Of a DNA stretch of 22,893 bases, positions 1-7,074 are shown in pieces. Every line of letters begins with the position of its first letter. The stretch's first letter is position 1. The notes under the pieces were generated by a model. The model was not told the origin of the DNA, ran no database searches, and saw only the letters and a program-made list of their open reading frames with translations. The stretch is from CAZUSP01 sp964623505 (lineage in GTDB: Bacteria > Patescibacteriota > Minisyncoccia > Minisyncoccales > UBA1441): contig CAZUSP010000008.1 of assembly GCA_964623505.1 (NCBI GenBank), forward strand, positions 1-22,893, given 5' to 3'. The position numbers and the translations under genes are program-made.

Positions 1-49
1 GCGCAAAGCGCCGCCGAAACGGCAGGCAAAAAATCTGAAAGTTTAATTC

Positions 50-124
50 TGGAGCGGCAGACGGGAATTGAACCCGTGACCTTCTGCTTGGGAAGCAGAC
101 GTTCTGCCCCTGAACTACTGCCGC
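50..124 (-). tRNA. tRNA-Gly (anticodon CCC)
   Basis: The minus strand folds into a full cloverleaf of 72 nt followed by an encoded CCA (50-52). The acceptor stem GCGGCAG pairs with CTGCCGC, the D-stem is GTTC/GAAC, the anticodon stem is TCTGC/GCAGA and the T-stem is ACGGG/CCCGT with a TTCAATT loop. The anticodon loop TTCCCAA gives CCC at 90-92, which reads GGG glycine codons. The discriminator base is U, as usual for bacterial tRNA-Gly. No intron or mismatch is visible. The 5' end overlaps the last 10 nt of the upstream FtsB-like gene on the same strand. Confidence 0.96.
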
Positions 125-513
125 TTAAAAAAACTAAATACCTTGGCCTTAAATCTGCTCCAGAACCCTGGTTTAATTTCTGCTTCTTCAGCTGCAACTA
201 AATCTGGTTCAACCTCAAAAACCACTACTTTCTCATCCGGCCTTTTCAAGTTTAGCCTTTCACGAGCCACTCTCTCCAAGAAATCTTCTCGATCGACTAC
301 CTCCAGCCGCCGTTCTAACTCGTTTTTCTCCCGCTCCAGAAGTTGCCGCTCCATCTCCAGTTTAGCAATCTCATCTTTCTGCACCAACCTTCTCTGATTA
401 AGCAACAGATTCTGTCTGGCAAAGAAAAAGATCGCGATTAAAACCGGAGTGATCACCACCCAAAACCATCGATGACTTCTCTTTTTAGACCTTGGTCGCC
501 AGTAATCAGCCAT
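115..513 (-). CDS. ftsB: FtsB/DivIC-family septum formation initiator
   Basis: A 132-aa bitopic membrane protein with the FtsB/DivIC layout: a basic N-terminus (residues 1-16), one membrane segment (about 17-33), an extracytoplasmic coiled coil rich in E, R and L (about 38-75), then the family-like segment REDFLERVARERLNL (about 75-89). In the family this protein bridges FtsL and FtsQ in the divisome; that role is inferred here. The start is the ATG at 513, 21 nt after the lepA stop. A TATAAT lies only 5 nt before this ATG, so a leaderless mRNA is possible. The C-terminus is basic and aromatic, and its TAG stop (115-117) falls inside the tRNA-Gly gene. Confidence 0.8.
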   Translation of the reverse strand: MADYWRPRSKKRSHRWFWVVITPVLIAIFFFARQNLLLNQRRLVQKDEIAKLEMERQLLEREKNELERRLEVVDREDFLERVARERLNLKRPDEKVVVFEVEPDLVAAEEAEIKPGFWSRFKAKVFSFFKRQ

Positions 514-518
514 GTTTT

Positions 519-546
519 ATTATAGAACAACTGATTAACTCTTCAA
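519..546 (-). promoter_or_regulatory. candidate sigma-70 promoter for the ftsB-like gene (possibly leaderless)
   Basis: On the minus strand TTGAAG (546-541) and TATAAT (524-519) are separated by 16 nt. The -35 box lies inside the end of lepA. Transcription starting 6-7 nt after the -10 box would begin at or next to the ATG at 513, giving a leaderless message that continues into the tRNA. Only the -10 is a perfect match, so this is a candidate. Confidence 0.35.
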
Positions 547-2319
547 CATTTCTAGAAATACCTCCGGCGTTAAATTAACCCGACCGGCTTGGGCCAGCCT
601 CTTTTTGCCCTCTCTTTGTTTGACCAAAAGTTTTTTCTTCCGACTCCAATCGCCGCCATAAAGAGGAGCGGTAACGTTCTTGCCTCGAGCCTTAACCGTC
701 TGTCGGGCGATTATTCGGCCATCAACCCGGGCCTGAATTATAATCATAAACTGTTCGGCTGGCAAAACGTCTTTAAGGCGGTCAACCAGGCGCCGGCCTT
801 CCCGATAGGCTTGAGCCCTGGAAACGATCCGCGAAAGACTTTCTTTCGGTTCCCCGGCTAATAATACCTCAACCTTAACCAAGTCGGCCCGATGATAATC
901 GATCAACCGATAGCTGGCCGAGGCATGACCCTCGGTGGCGCTTTTCAACACATCATCAAAGCCAGCCATGACACACCTTAGGGGTGTCTGATAGACCAAG
1001 ATGAATTTTTCCGCCGGTAGATACCGCTGCTCCTGAAAAGATCCCTCCATGGCCCCCAGCACCTCCATAACCTGACCCAGCCAGCGACGGGGAACAACCA
1101 CTTTTAATTCAGCCCAGGGTTCTTCAACCCACTCCAGCTCGAAACATTCAGGCCAATCAGCGGCTGAATTAATAATCTTGGCATCTTTTCCCGATTTTTT
1201 AACCCGGTAGTTGACCATCGGCGAGGTAATAACCAGGTCCAAACCAAACTCCTCTTCTAACCTTCTGGCAGCTATCTCGGCATGCAACAATCCCAGAAAA
1301 CCAACCCGGAAACCTTTCCCCAGGCCTTCGCGCTTCTCGACCTCAAAAGTCAGGGCCGGATCATTCAGTTTAAGCTTCTCTAAAGATGATTTCAACAACT
1401 CAAAACCGCCCTGATTTTGAGCATAGAAACCATTGAAAACCATTGGTTGGGGCTCGCGATAGCCCGACAACTGATCAATCAATTGATCTGAAACCATCAA
1501 AGTGTCGCCAACCCTGACCAGGCCTGATTCTTTGAAGCCGGTGGCGATGTAACCTATCTCTCCGGAAACTAGAGAGTCTCGGGCAACCATTTCTGGCTTA
1601 AAAACTCCGATTTGCTTAATCTCACCCGCGGCCCGGCTAGCCCCTAAAACAAATCTTTTGCCGGGAACAATTGATCCGCTAAAGACTCGAATATAGGCAA
1701 TAATTCCTTGAAAATGATCATAGTGGGAATCAAACACCAATCCCTGAAATTCATTGATGGTCGAAGTCGGAGGCGGAATCTCGTCAACCACCCTCCGCAA
1801 AAGATCCTCAACCCCCTTTCCGCTTTTGGCTGAGATCAAAGAAATTTGATCAGTCGACACCCCAGCCACGGCCGCTAGTTCATCCCTAGCCCGACCAACC
1901 TCGGCCTGAGGCAGATCTATTTTATTAATAGCCGGAATAATAACCAGGCCCTGCTCTTGAGCCAATCGCAGATTGGCCAGTGTCTGGGCCTGAATTCCCT
2001 GAGAAGCATCAACTAAAAGAACCGCTCCTTCAACGGCCGCCAAGGCCCGAGACACTTCATAGCTAAAGTCAACATGACCAGGGGTGTCAATCAGGTTAAG
2101 GGTCCAAAGCCGACCCGACCAGTGATAATCCATTCTGACCGGATGCATTTTGATGGTAATGCCTTTTTCCTTTTCCAGGCTCATCCGATCCAAAAACTGG
2201 GCCTTCATTTTCACCGCCGACACCGTCCCGGTTATCTCTAAAAAACGATCGGCCAAGGTTGATTTGCCGTGGTCAACATGGCTAATGATCACAAAGTTTC
2301 TAATATTTTCAGACATCAT
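535..2319 (-). CDS. lepA: Elongation factor 4 (LepA), ribosome back-translocase GTPase
   Basis: The product is 594 aa, close to the usual ~600. The GTPase domain shows all G motifs: the P-loop HVDHGKST, switch I GITIK, DTPGHVDF, NKIDLP and SAKSGKGV. The EF-G-like domains III-V follow, including FLGLLHAEI. The LepA-specific C-terminal domain carries LYGGDWSRKKKLL and KQREGKKRL, which separates it from EF-G and TypA. LepA acts on stalled or mis-translocated ribosomes. The ATG at 2319 overlaps the murJ stop by 4 nt (ATGA), so the two are probably translationally coupled; a second ATG follows directly. It sits between murJ and the ftsB-like gene, outside the more usual lepA-lepB context. Confidence 0.96.
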   Translation of the reverse strand: MMSENIRNFVIISHVDHGKSTLADRFLEITGTVSAVKMKAQFLDRMSLEKEKGITIKMHPVRMDYHWSGRLWTLNLIDTPGHVDFSYEVSRALAAVEGAVLLVDASQGIQAQTLANLRLAQEQGLVIIPAINKIDLPQAEVGRARDELAAVAGVSTDQISLISAKSGKGVEDLLRRVVDEIPPPTSTINEFQGLVFDSHYDHFQGIIAYIRVFSGSIVPGKRFVLGASRAAGEIKQIGVFKPEMVARDSLVSGEIGYIATGFKESGLVRVGDTLMVSDQLIDQLSGYREPQPMVFNGFYAQNQGGFELLKSSLEKLKLNDPALTFEVEKREGLGKGFRVGFLGLLHAEIAARRLEEEFGLDLVITSPMVNYRVKKSGKDAKIINSAADWPECFELEWVEEPWAELKVVVPRRWLGQVMEVLGAMEGSFQEQRYLPAEKFILVYQTPLRCVMAGFDDVLKSATEGHASASYRLIDYHRADLVKVEVLLAGEPKESLSRIVSRAQAYREGRRLVDRLKDVLPAEQFMIIIQARVDGRIIARQTVKARGKNVTAPLYGGDWSRKKKLLVKQREGKKRLAQAGRVNLTPEVFLEMLKS

Positions 2320-3950
2320 CTTTTGATTTCTCTTTTCAGGGCGCCGGTGATCTGAACCAGTACCTGACGATTAAGCCAATAGCTGGCAATCAGATAGCTC
2401 AACCCGCCAACGGCCATGGCGACCATCATCTGCAACCCCACGCCGATGGCTCGAGTCATGTCAACCAGGTCAGCTATATAGTATAGAGTCGTGTAAACAA
2501 AGAAAGCCATGATCAATGAGGCCAATAATGTTTTGGCCGAAAAGATAAAAAGATCTTTTAAAAACCCCCTGATCCATCTTTTTCTTAAAATAAACATCAG
2601 AACAACGAATTGGAATATATTGGACAAAGAAAAGGCCATCGGCAAGGCCACTATTCTAATATCAGATATGTTGTCCAGTCTCAACCAGTGACTGGTCGTT
2701 TCTTGAAACCAGCCCGGCTGACCCAGGAGGTTGGCCAAAACAAAAATGAGCAGAATGTTCAATAAAACAGATGCCAAAACAACCCAAGCCGGAGTTTTAT
2801 TGTCCTGCATGGCGCCAAATGTGCGCGAAATGAGAGTGGTCAAGGCTTGCGCAAATATGCCTAAACAAAAAAGACCTAGGCAGGCGGCGGTTAAACGAGT
2901 GTCTTCCCATGAGAATTTGCCTGTGCCCAAAACTATTCTGACCAACTGAGCCCGAAGAACAAAAAACAGCATACTGCCCGGCAAAATCAAAAACATGATC
3001 TGGCGAAAGCTGTTCATAAAATCATGAACGAATCTCTCTTTTTCGCGACGGGCAAAAGAAAGGGCCATTGTTGGAAAGATGGCCGTGGTAAAAGAAACGC
3101 CGACCAGTCGAGTCAGGGCCTGGCCAAAATCACCAGCCAGGTGATAAATAGAAACACTGCCAACAGCTAATAAAGAAGCGGCCGCCATGACGATCAAAAG
3201 ATTGCTCTGGTTTAATATGATCGCCAGCGATCGGGGAGTAGCCAGAGCCACCAGTTTTTTTAAACCAACATGATTCCAGGCAAAAGCAGTTGATTGGCTG
3301 GCTCGTAAAGAAAAAAACGAGGGAAGTTGAATGCCCAAATGAAGTAAAGCCCCAAAAACCATGCCCCAGGCCAAACCGACCAAACCCATCCAAGGAACGA
3401 AAAAAACGATGCCGAGAATGATTCCTAGATTATGGAAAACTGGAGCCAGGGCGCTGATCAAAAAACGATCAAAGCATTGAAGTGTAGCCGAAATAACTGT
3501 GCTTAGTCCTAAAAGCATAGGCGTTAGAAGCATTATTCGCATCAGCCAAACTGTTTCTATCTGAGTAGCCAAATCAAACCCCGGTGTAATAAGGGAAATT
3601 ATCTGCGGCGCGAAAATGATCAGAAGAGATGAGACAAAAGCCAAGAAAAGAGGAAGTTGATTGAAAACGGCCGACAAAAAAAGCCAGCCCTCTTTCTCTG
3701 AACGCTGACTATATTCGCGAAAAAGTGGCACCACGGCCACCGAAATAGCCCCCATGATCAAAACCGTGGCCACAAAGTTTGGCAGACGCAAAGCCGCAAA
3801 ATAAATATCTCTCTCGATTGGATCGAATCCGCCGGCGATCAACCGATTTCTAACTAATCCAAGCAAGGCGCTGAATAAGCTGGCCAAGGTTAAGACCAAG
3901 CTGGCAGAAATGCTGTTTTTTGTCTGATGATTGAAAACTTTAGTAATCAT
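2316..3950 (-). CDS. murJ: MurJ lipid II flippase (MOP/MVF superfamily)
   Basis: A 544-aa polytopic membrane protein with about 14 hydrophobic segments, typical of MurJ. N-terminal family signatures are visible: LGLVRNRLIAGGF (about 31-43), then AALRLPNFVATVLIMGA (about 52-68), which matches the MurJ pattern of A(F)R(I)PNF followed by GA(F)S. The arginines R34, R36 and R55 fall in the regions that line the lipid II cavity in known MurJ. The expected role is flipping lipid-linked peptidoglycan precursor across the membrane. The ATG at 3950 lies about 40 nt after the 3' end of the RNase P RNA. The 3' end overlaps lepA by 4 nt. Nothing suggests truncation. Confidence 0.9.
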   Translation of the reverse strand: MITKVFNHQTKNSISASLVLTLASLFSALLGLVRNRLIAGGFDPIERDIYFAALRLPNFVATVLIMGAISVAVVPLFREYSQRSEKEGWLFLSAVFNQLPLFLAFVSSLLIIFAPQIISLITPGFDLATQIETVWLMRIMLLTPMLLGLSTVISATLQCFDRFLISALAPVFHNLGIILGIVFFVPWMGLVGLAWGMVFGALLHLGIQLPSFFSLRASQSTAFAWNHVGLKKLVALATPRSLAIILNQSNLLIVMAAASLLAVGSVSIYHLAGDFGQALTRLVGVSFTTAIFPTMALSFARREKERFVHDFMNSFRQIMFLILPGSMLFFVLRAQLVRIVLGTGKFSWEDTRLTAACLGLFCLGIFAQALTTLISRTFGAMQDNKTPAWVVLASVLLNILLIFVLANLLGQPGWFQETTSHWLRLDNISDIRIVALPMAFSLSNIFQFVVLMFILRKRWIRGFLKDLFIFSAKTLLASLIMAFFVYTTLYYIADLVDMTRAIGVGLQMMVAMAVGGLSYLIASYWLNRQVLVQITGALKREIKR

Positions 3951-3964
3951 AAAACCGTCAGCCT

Positions 3965-3973
3965 ATTTTATCA
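3965..3973 (-). promoter_or_regulatory. candidate extended -10 element upstream of murJ
   Basis: On the minus strand the 42-nt gap between the RNase P RNA and murJ contains TGATAAAAT, an extended -10 type sequence 14 nt before the ATG at 3950. No convincing -35 box was found, so readthrough from the rnpB promoter is equally possible. Confidence 0.3.
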
Positions 3974-3992
3974 GAATTGGTAAAACAAAAAA

Positions 3993-4319
3993 GCCTGACC
4001 TGTGATAAGCCGAATTCTGTTTCAGATGACCATCTATCTGGGCTGATTGTTGCCAATCAGCTCAAGCGAGCCACCTGGAGAAAAATCTCCGATTTGCTCT
4101 TGCACCCGGTAAGGATTTGGCCGTTTCACCTTCGGCTTTCGCCGAAGCTCTCCCCAAAGGGGAGCCAGCTTCTTTCGAAGCGTGGCGTCTCTGCTCGCAC
4201 CTCTATTCAGGTCGAAACCCAAACGACGGCCGTTAGCCGCTACCCTTTTTCCTGTCGCCAGGAGAGTGTTCGGACTTTCCTCGCTGTCAAAGACAGCGCG
4301 GTCACCTCGCAGATCAGGC
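3993..4319 (-). ncRNA. rnpB: RNase P RNA (bacterial type A-like)
   Basis: About 327 nt on the minus strand with the universal core of RNase P RNA. The 5' core GAGGAAAGTCCG lies near 4270-4300. A GGTGAAACGGCC segment is followed by CCGGGTGCAAGAGCAAAT. Further on are GATAGATGGTCATC and the 3' core ACAGAATTCGGCTTAT. The ends form helix P1: GCCTGA...TCTG at the 5' end pairs with CAGG/TCAGGC at the 3' end. A run of six T (3987-3992) follows P1 directly. This is the catalytic RNA that matures tRNA 5' ends. Several long open frames on both strands here are by-products of the RNA gene. Confidence 0.95.
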
Positions 4320-4325
4320 TATCTG

Positions 4326-4354
4326 ACTATAATGGATTAAAACACCCCTGTCAA
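4326..4354 (-). promoter_or_regulatory. strong sigma-70 promoter of rnpB
   Basis: Minus strand: TTGACA (4354-4349), a 17-nt spacer, and TATAGT (4331-4326). The -35 is a perfect consensus, the spacing is optimal and the -10 has one mismatch. Six bases later comes G at 4319, the predicted first base of P1 in the RNase P RNA. The -35 overlaps the end of the upstream RNase H gene by only a few bases. Confidence 0.85.
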
Positions 4355-4357
4355 TAT

Positions 4358-4792
4358 CTAGCACAGCTTTGCCTGGACGTTGTCCAGAGCCTGGTTGACC
4401 ATTCGGTCGGCATCTTGATTATCTTCTCTCCTGGCCGCACGGAAAATCACTTGGCCAAAATCAATTTTCAAATTCCACAGCTTAATAAAAAGAGGTATTA
4501 GCTTGTCGTTGGTTATTTTATATCGGCCATTGATCTGTTCAACCAAAAGCTGGGAGTCAGAATATACTTCAACCGAAAGATTTTTTATCCGACTTTTGCC
4601 CCAAAGAGCCTTGATCTTTTCCAGGGCGAATATAGCGGCTAGGTATTCAGCCTCATTATTGGTCTTAACACCAAGAGGTTGGCCATATTCCTTGAGCTGG
4701 TCCCCTGACTTATTATATATTACCACCCCGAGAGCGGCCGGGCCGGGATTCCCCCTGGCTCCGCCATCAATGTAAGCAACAATCTTGTCCAT
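4358..4792 (-). CDS. rnhA: Ribonuclease HI
   Basis: A 144-aa RNase H fold protein. The four acidic catalytic positions are recognisable: D9 in YIDGGARGNPGPA, E49 in NNEAEY, D79 in YSDSQLL and D129 in NQDADRMVNQALD. It would cleave RNA in RNA-DNA hybrids, acting on R-loops and Okazaki primers. It is the short form without an N-terminal hybrid-binding domain. I chose the ATG at 4792 over the in-frame TTG at 4813, because the motif-bearing strand begins directly after it. The start overlaps the end of the DHH exonuclease gene by 26 nt. Pairing with a RecJ-like enzyme fits a shared role in primer removal or repair, but that is inference. Confidence 0.9.
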   Translation of the reverse strand: MDKIVAYIDGGARGNPGPAALGVVIYNKSGDQLKEYGQPLGVKTNNEAEYLAAIFALEKIKALWGKSRIKNLSVEVYSDSQLLVEQINGRYKITNDKLIPLFIKLWNLKIDFGQVIFRAARREDNQDADRMVNQALDNVQAKLC

Positions 4793-5954
4793 ATAGTTTA
4801 CGATAATTTTCAATCAAACAAAGACGTAGTTTTTGCAGGTTCTCATTTCTGACTTGAAATCCGGCAGCCGGCGGATGACCGCCATATTTAATCAGGTGAT
4901 GAGAACAAGCACTCATCAGGGCAACACAGTTAATTCCTTCCGGCGACCGAACCGACCCCCGGCTGATCTCAACCCCCTGATGATAGATAAAAACAGGCCG
5001 ATGATAGTTATCAGCCAAGCGAGCCGCGACCGCCGCTAAAACCCGGCGGGGCCAGGATTCATCACCGATAAAAATTATATCGGGCATCTCTTCTGCTGAC
5101 AGACGCTGTTCGGCTTCGGCCGCAATTTCTTCTTTGAGGCGCAGGTATGCGGCCATTTTTTCTTCTAGATGTTTAACCATTTTTTCAATCCTGGATAGAC
5201 GCCCCTCGGTTAAAAGTAAAAATGATTCGGCCATTCTTTGATTATCCACCTCGCTGGCATTTAAAATCCCAATGACTCGATGTAAAGCTTCTTTTAGTCC
5301 GATTTCTTCGTTGATATAACGTTCCATCAAAAATCTTAAAGATACTCTGCCGGTTCCCGGCAAGATGTCAAGCATATAATCAACTATCGGCCGATTGTCT
5401 TCTTCTAACGGCATCATATCGGCCAAGGTAGCCAAACCAGCCAACTCAACAAAACTATCCCTCAATAAATTGAAATCCGGATCTCGGTGAAGAAGCCAAC
5501 AGCTGAAGTGATAACTAAGACCGGCGGCGGCCAACTGTTTGAAGTAATAATCATCCTGTGGTTGTTTTGGGTTGATGATGAAATTGGCCTTGGGTAAGGT
5601 ACCATTCAGAGGCTCATGATGATCAATTATGATCACTTCAATCCCGCCGCGACGAGCCTCGTTGACCGAATCAACATTCGTAATTCCCAAGTCAACTAAT
5701 ATTAATAATGTTGGTTCTATGCTCTTAATCGACTCAAGCGCCTCTAGGCTGAAGCCATGACCCTCTTTCTCTTGCCAACAAAACATCGGCTTAACCGATG
5801 AAAAGCCAAGCCGCTCTAATGACTCCTTGATAATTATTACCGAAGACACCCCATCCACGTCTTCGTCCCCATAGATCACAATCTTGGTCTGACGAGACAA
5901 TTGACCAATGTAATCAGACGCCTCGGCCATGTTTTTGATGGGCAGCAAATCCAT
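4767..5954 (-). CDS. RecJ-like DHH/DHHA1 single-strand exonuclease or phosphoesterase
   Basis: A DHH superfamily phosphoesterase of 395 aa. Metal-binding motifs run in order: YGDEDVDG (D30, D32, D34), LVDLGIT (D88), IDHHEP (DHH at 111-113) and LADMMPL (D179). The C-terminal DHHA1 domain carries SRGSVRSPEG and YGGHPPAAGF (358-366). This arrangement is closest to RecJ 5'-3' ssDNA exonuclease, but the protein is much shorter than the usual 550-580 aa and appears to lack the C-terminal OB domain. An oligoribonuclease or c-di-AMP phosphodiesterase role is therefore not excluded. The ATG at 5954 starts one base after the upstream stop; a TTG at 5963 is an alternative. It lies between a PGK-like gene and RNase HI. 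Confidence 0.82.
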   Translation of the reverse strand: MDLLPIKNMAEASDYIGQLSRQTKIVIYGDEDVDGVSSVIIIKESLERLGFSSVKPMFCWQEKEGHGFSLEALESIKSIEPTLLILVDLGITNVDSVNEARRGGIEVIIIDHHEPLNGTLPKANFIINPKQPQDDYYFKQLAAAGLSYHFSCWLLHRDPDFNLLRDSFVELAGLATLADMMPLEEDNRPIVDYMLDILPGTGRVSLRFLMERYINEEIGLKEALHRVIGILNASEVDNQRMAESFLLLTEGRLSRIEKMVKHLEEKMAAYLRLKEEIAAEAEQRLSAEEMPDIIFIGDESWPRRVLAAVAARLADNYHRPVFIYHQGVEISRGSVRSPEGINCVALMSACSHHLIKYGGHPPAAGFQVRNENLQKLRLCLIENYRKLYGQDCCLH

Positions 5955-5955
5955 A

Positions 5956-7074
5956 TCAACCAATCAATTTATTGCCCGATAAAGCCTTAAGGGCCGGCAG
6001 CTTCTGCCCGCCAACTGCCCTCATCATCGCTTCTCCCCCATGGGAAACATGAGTAAAGTGATCGATTAAATTCACCTGCCTTAAAAAAGAAATAGTCTCT
6101 CGCCCGGCTACAACCGAGAATGATTTTTTCTCGACTGATTTGACAACCAGCCGGGTTCCCTGGCTGAATTCCGGCCAGCGACACAAGCCTAAAGGGCCCC
6201 GCCACAGTAGAGCCGGAGAATTACTTATTATTCGCGAGAAAAGTTTTATTGTTTCTGGACCAATGTCAAATATCTCATCTTCTTTTCTGGCTTCTCCCGG
6301 AGCAAAGATACGACGATAGGTGTCGTCCAGCTTCCTGGGTCCAGTGACCACGTCAAGGGGAAGATGAATCTTGTTGTTGGTTATGTCTAAACGGTCGATC
6401 AATTTAATCGCACCCGCTTCCGGCCAATCGCGCCCGGGGGAGATGCCCTTTACTTTAAAGATCGCCTCGGCAATCTTAGCACTAACCAGAATATGTTCGG
6501 CTTGATTTAAAAAAGACAAGATGGCCTCAACCGAATTAACCACCTGATCGCCGCCAACCACCACTGTCAGGGGTTTTTCCCGAAGTCTTTCAACTGCTTT
6601 TATTTCTTGACTAAAATATTTTCCAGTTGTGCTTTCAATGAAATCAGGAATTTGAGTCAAAGAGGCATAAGACATGTGGCTTAAACTAAAGCACTCATTG
6701 ACATAGAAATCAGCCAGCCGGGCCAGTGCCTGGGCCAGCACCGAATCTCCTGTTTTCTCCTCGGGATAAAAGCCAAGATTTTCAAGCAAAACCACCCGCC
6801 CTTGGCCTAAATAATTTTTGACCTGCTCGGGCAAATTCTTCTCAAAAACAGAGTTGGTTAAAAAAGAAACCGGCCGGCCGGTCACTCGCCCCAGCTCTTC
6901 TACCCGAGAAGCGAAACTCATTTCAGAAGACAGGCTTCCAATGACAATTAAAAGACAAGATTGCTGAATTAAATAATTTATTGTCTCTCGAAACGACCCG
7001 ATTGGTTCTTCAAAGTCCAGCTGCAATATAACCTTTTTCCCTTTAAGATCAATTTTATTCAAATGATCAATCAT
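5956..7074 (-). CDS. Phosphoglycerate-kinase-like protein with degenerate active site
   Basis: The 372-aa sequence follows the PGK fold from end to end, but the signatures are changed. RVDFNVP is QLDFEEP (18-24), SHLGRP is GSLSSE (46-51) and ENVRF is ENLGF (98-102). AHRAHAS is SHMSYAS (132-138), GGAKVSDK is GGDQVVNS (174-181), GGGDS is AGRET (323-327) and the STGGGA loop is SHGGEA (344-349). The basic patch binding 3-phosphoglycerate and the nucleotide-binding lysine are thus missing. The fold is retained (IFDIGPETI, WRGPLG, EFSQGT), so this is probably a pseudoenzyme or a repurposed kinase rather than the glycolytic enzyme. The ATG at 7074 overlaps the upstream ATPase gene by 8 nt. The next gene starts one base after its stop. 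Confidence 0.8.
   Translation of the reverse strand: MIDHLNKIDLKGKKVILQLDFEEPIGSFRETINYLIQQSCLLIVIGSLSSEMSFASRVEELGRVTGRPVSFLTNSVFEKNLPEQVKNYLGQGRVVLLENLGFYPEEKTGDSVLAQALARLADFYVNECFSLSHMSYASLTQIPDFIESTTGKYFSQEIKAVERLREKPLTVVVGGDQVVNSVEAILSFLNQAEHILVSAKIAEAIFKVKGISPGRDWPEAGAIKLIDRLDITNNKIHLPLDVVTGPRKLDDTYRRIFAPGEARKEDEIFDIGPETIKLFSRIISNSPALLWRGPLGLCRWPEFSQGTRLVVKSVEKKSFSVVAGRETISFLRQVNLIDHFTHVSHGGEAMMRAVGGQKLPALKALSGNKLIG

Noticed and set aside
1..49. A further RNA gene or terminator downstream of tRNA-Gly (GCCGTTTCGGC and GCGCTTTGCGC hairpins).
   Set aside because: The segment is cut by the window edge, and the hairpins lack a following T run, so nothing firm can be called.
3977..4501. Open frames on both strands across 3977-4501, including a 174-codon plus-strand frame.
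   Set aside because: They lie over the RNase P RNA and the end of RNase HI, and the translations resemble no protein family.
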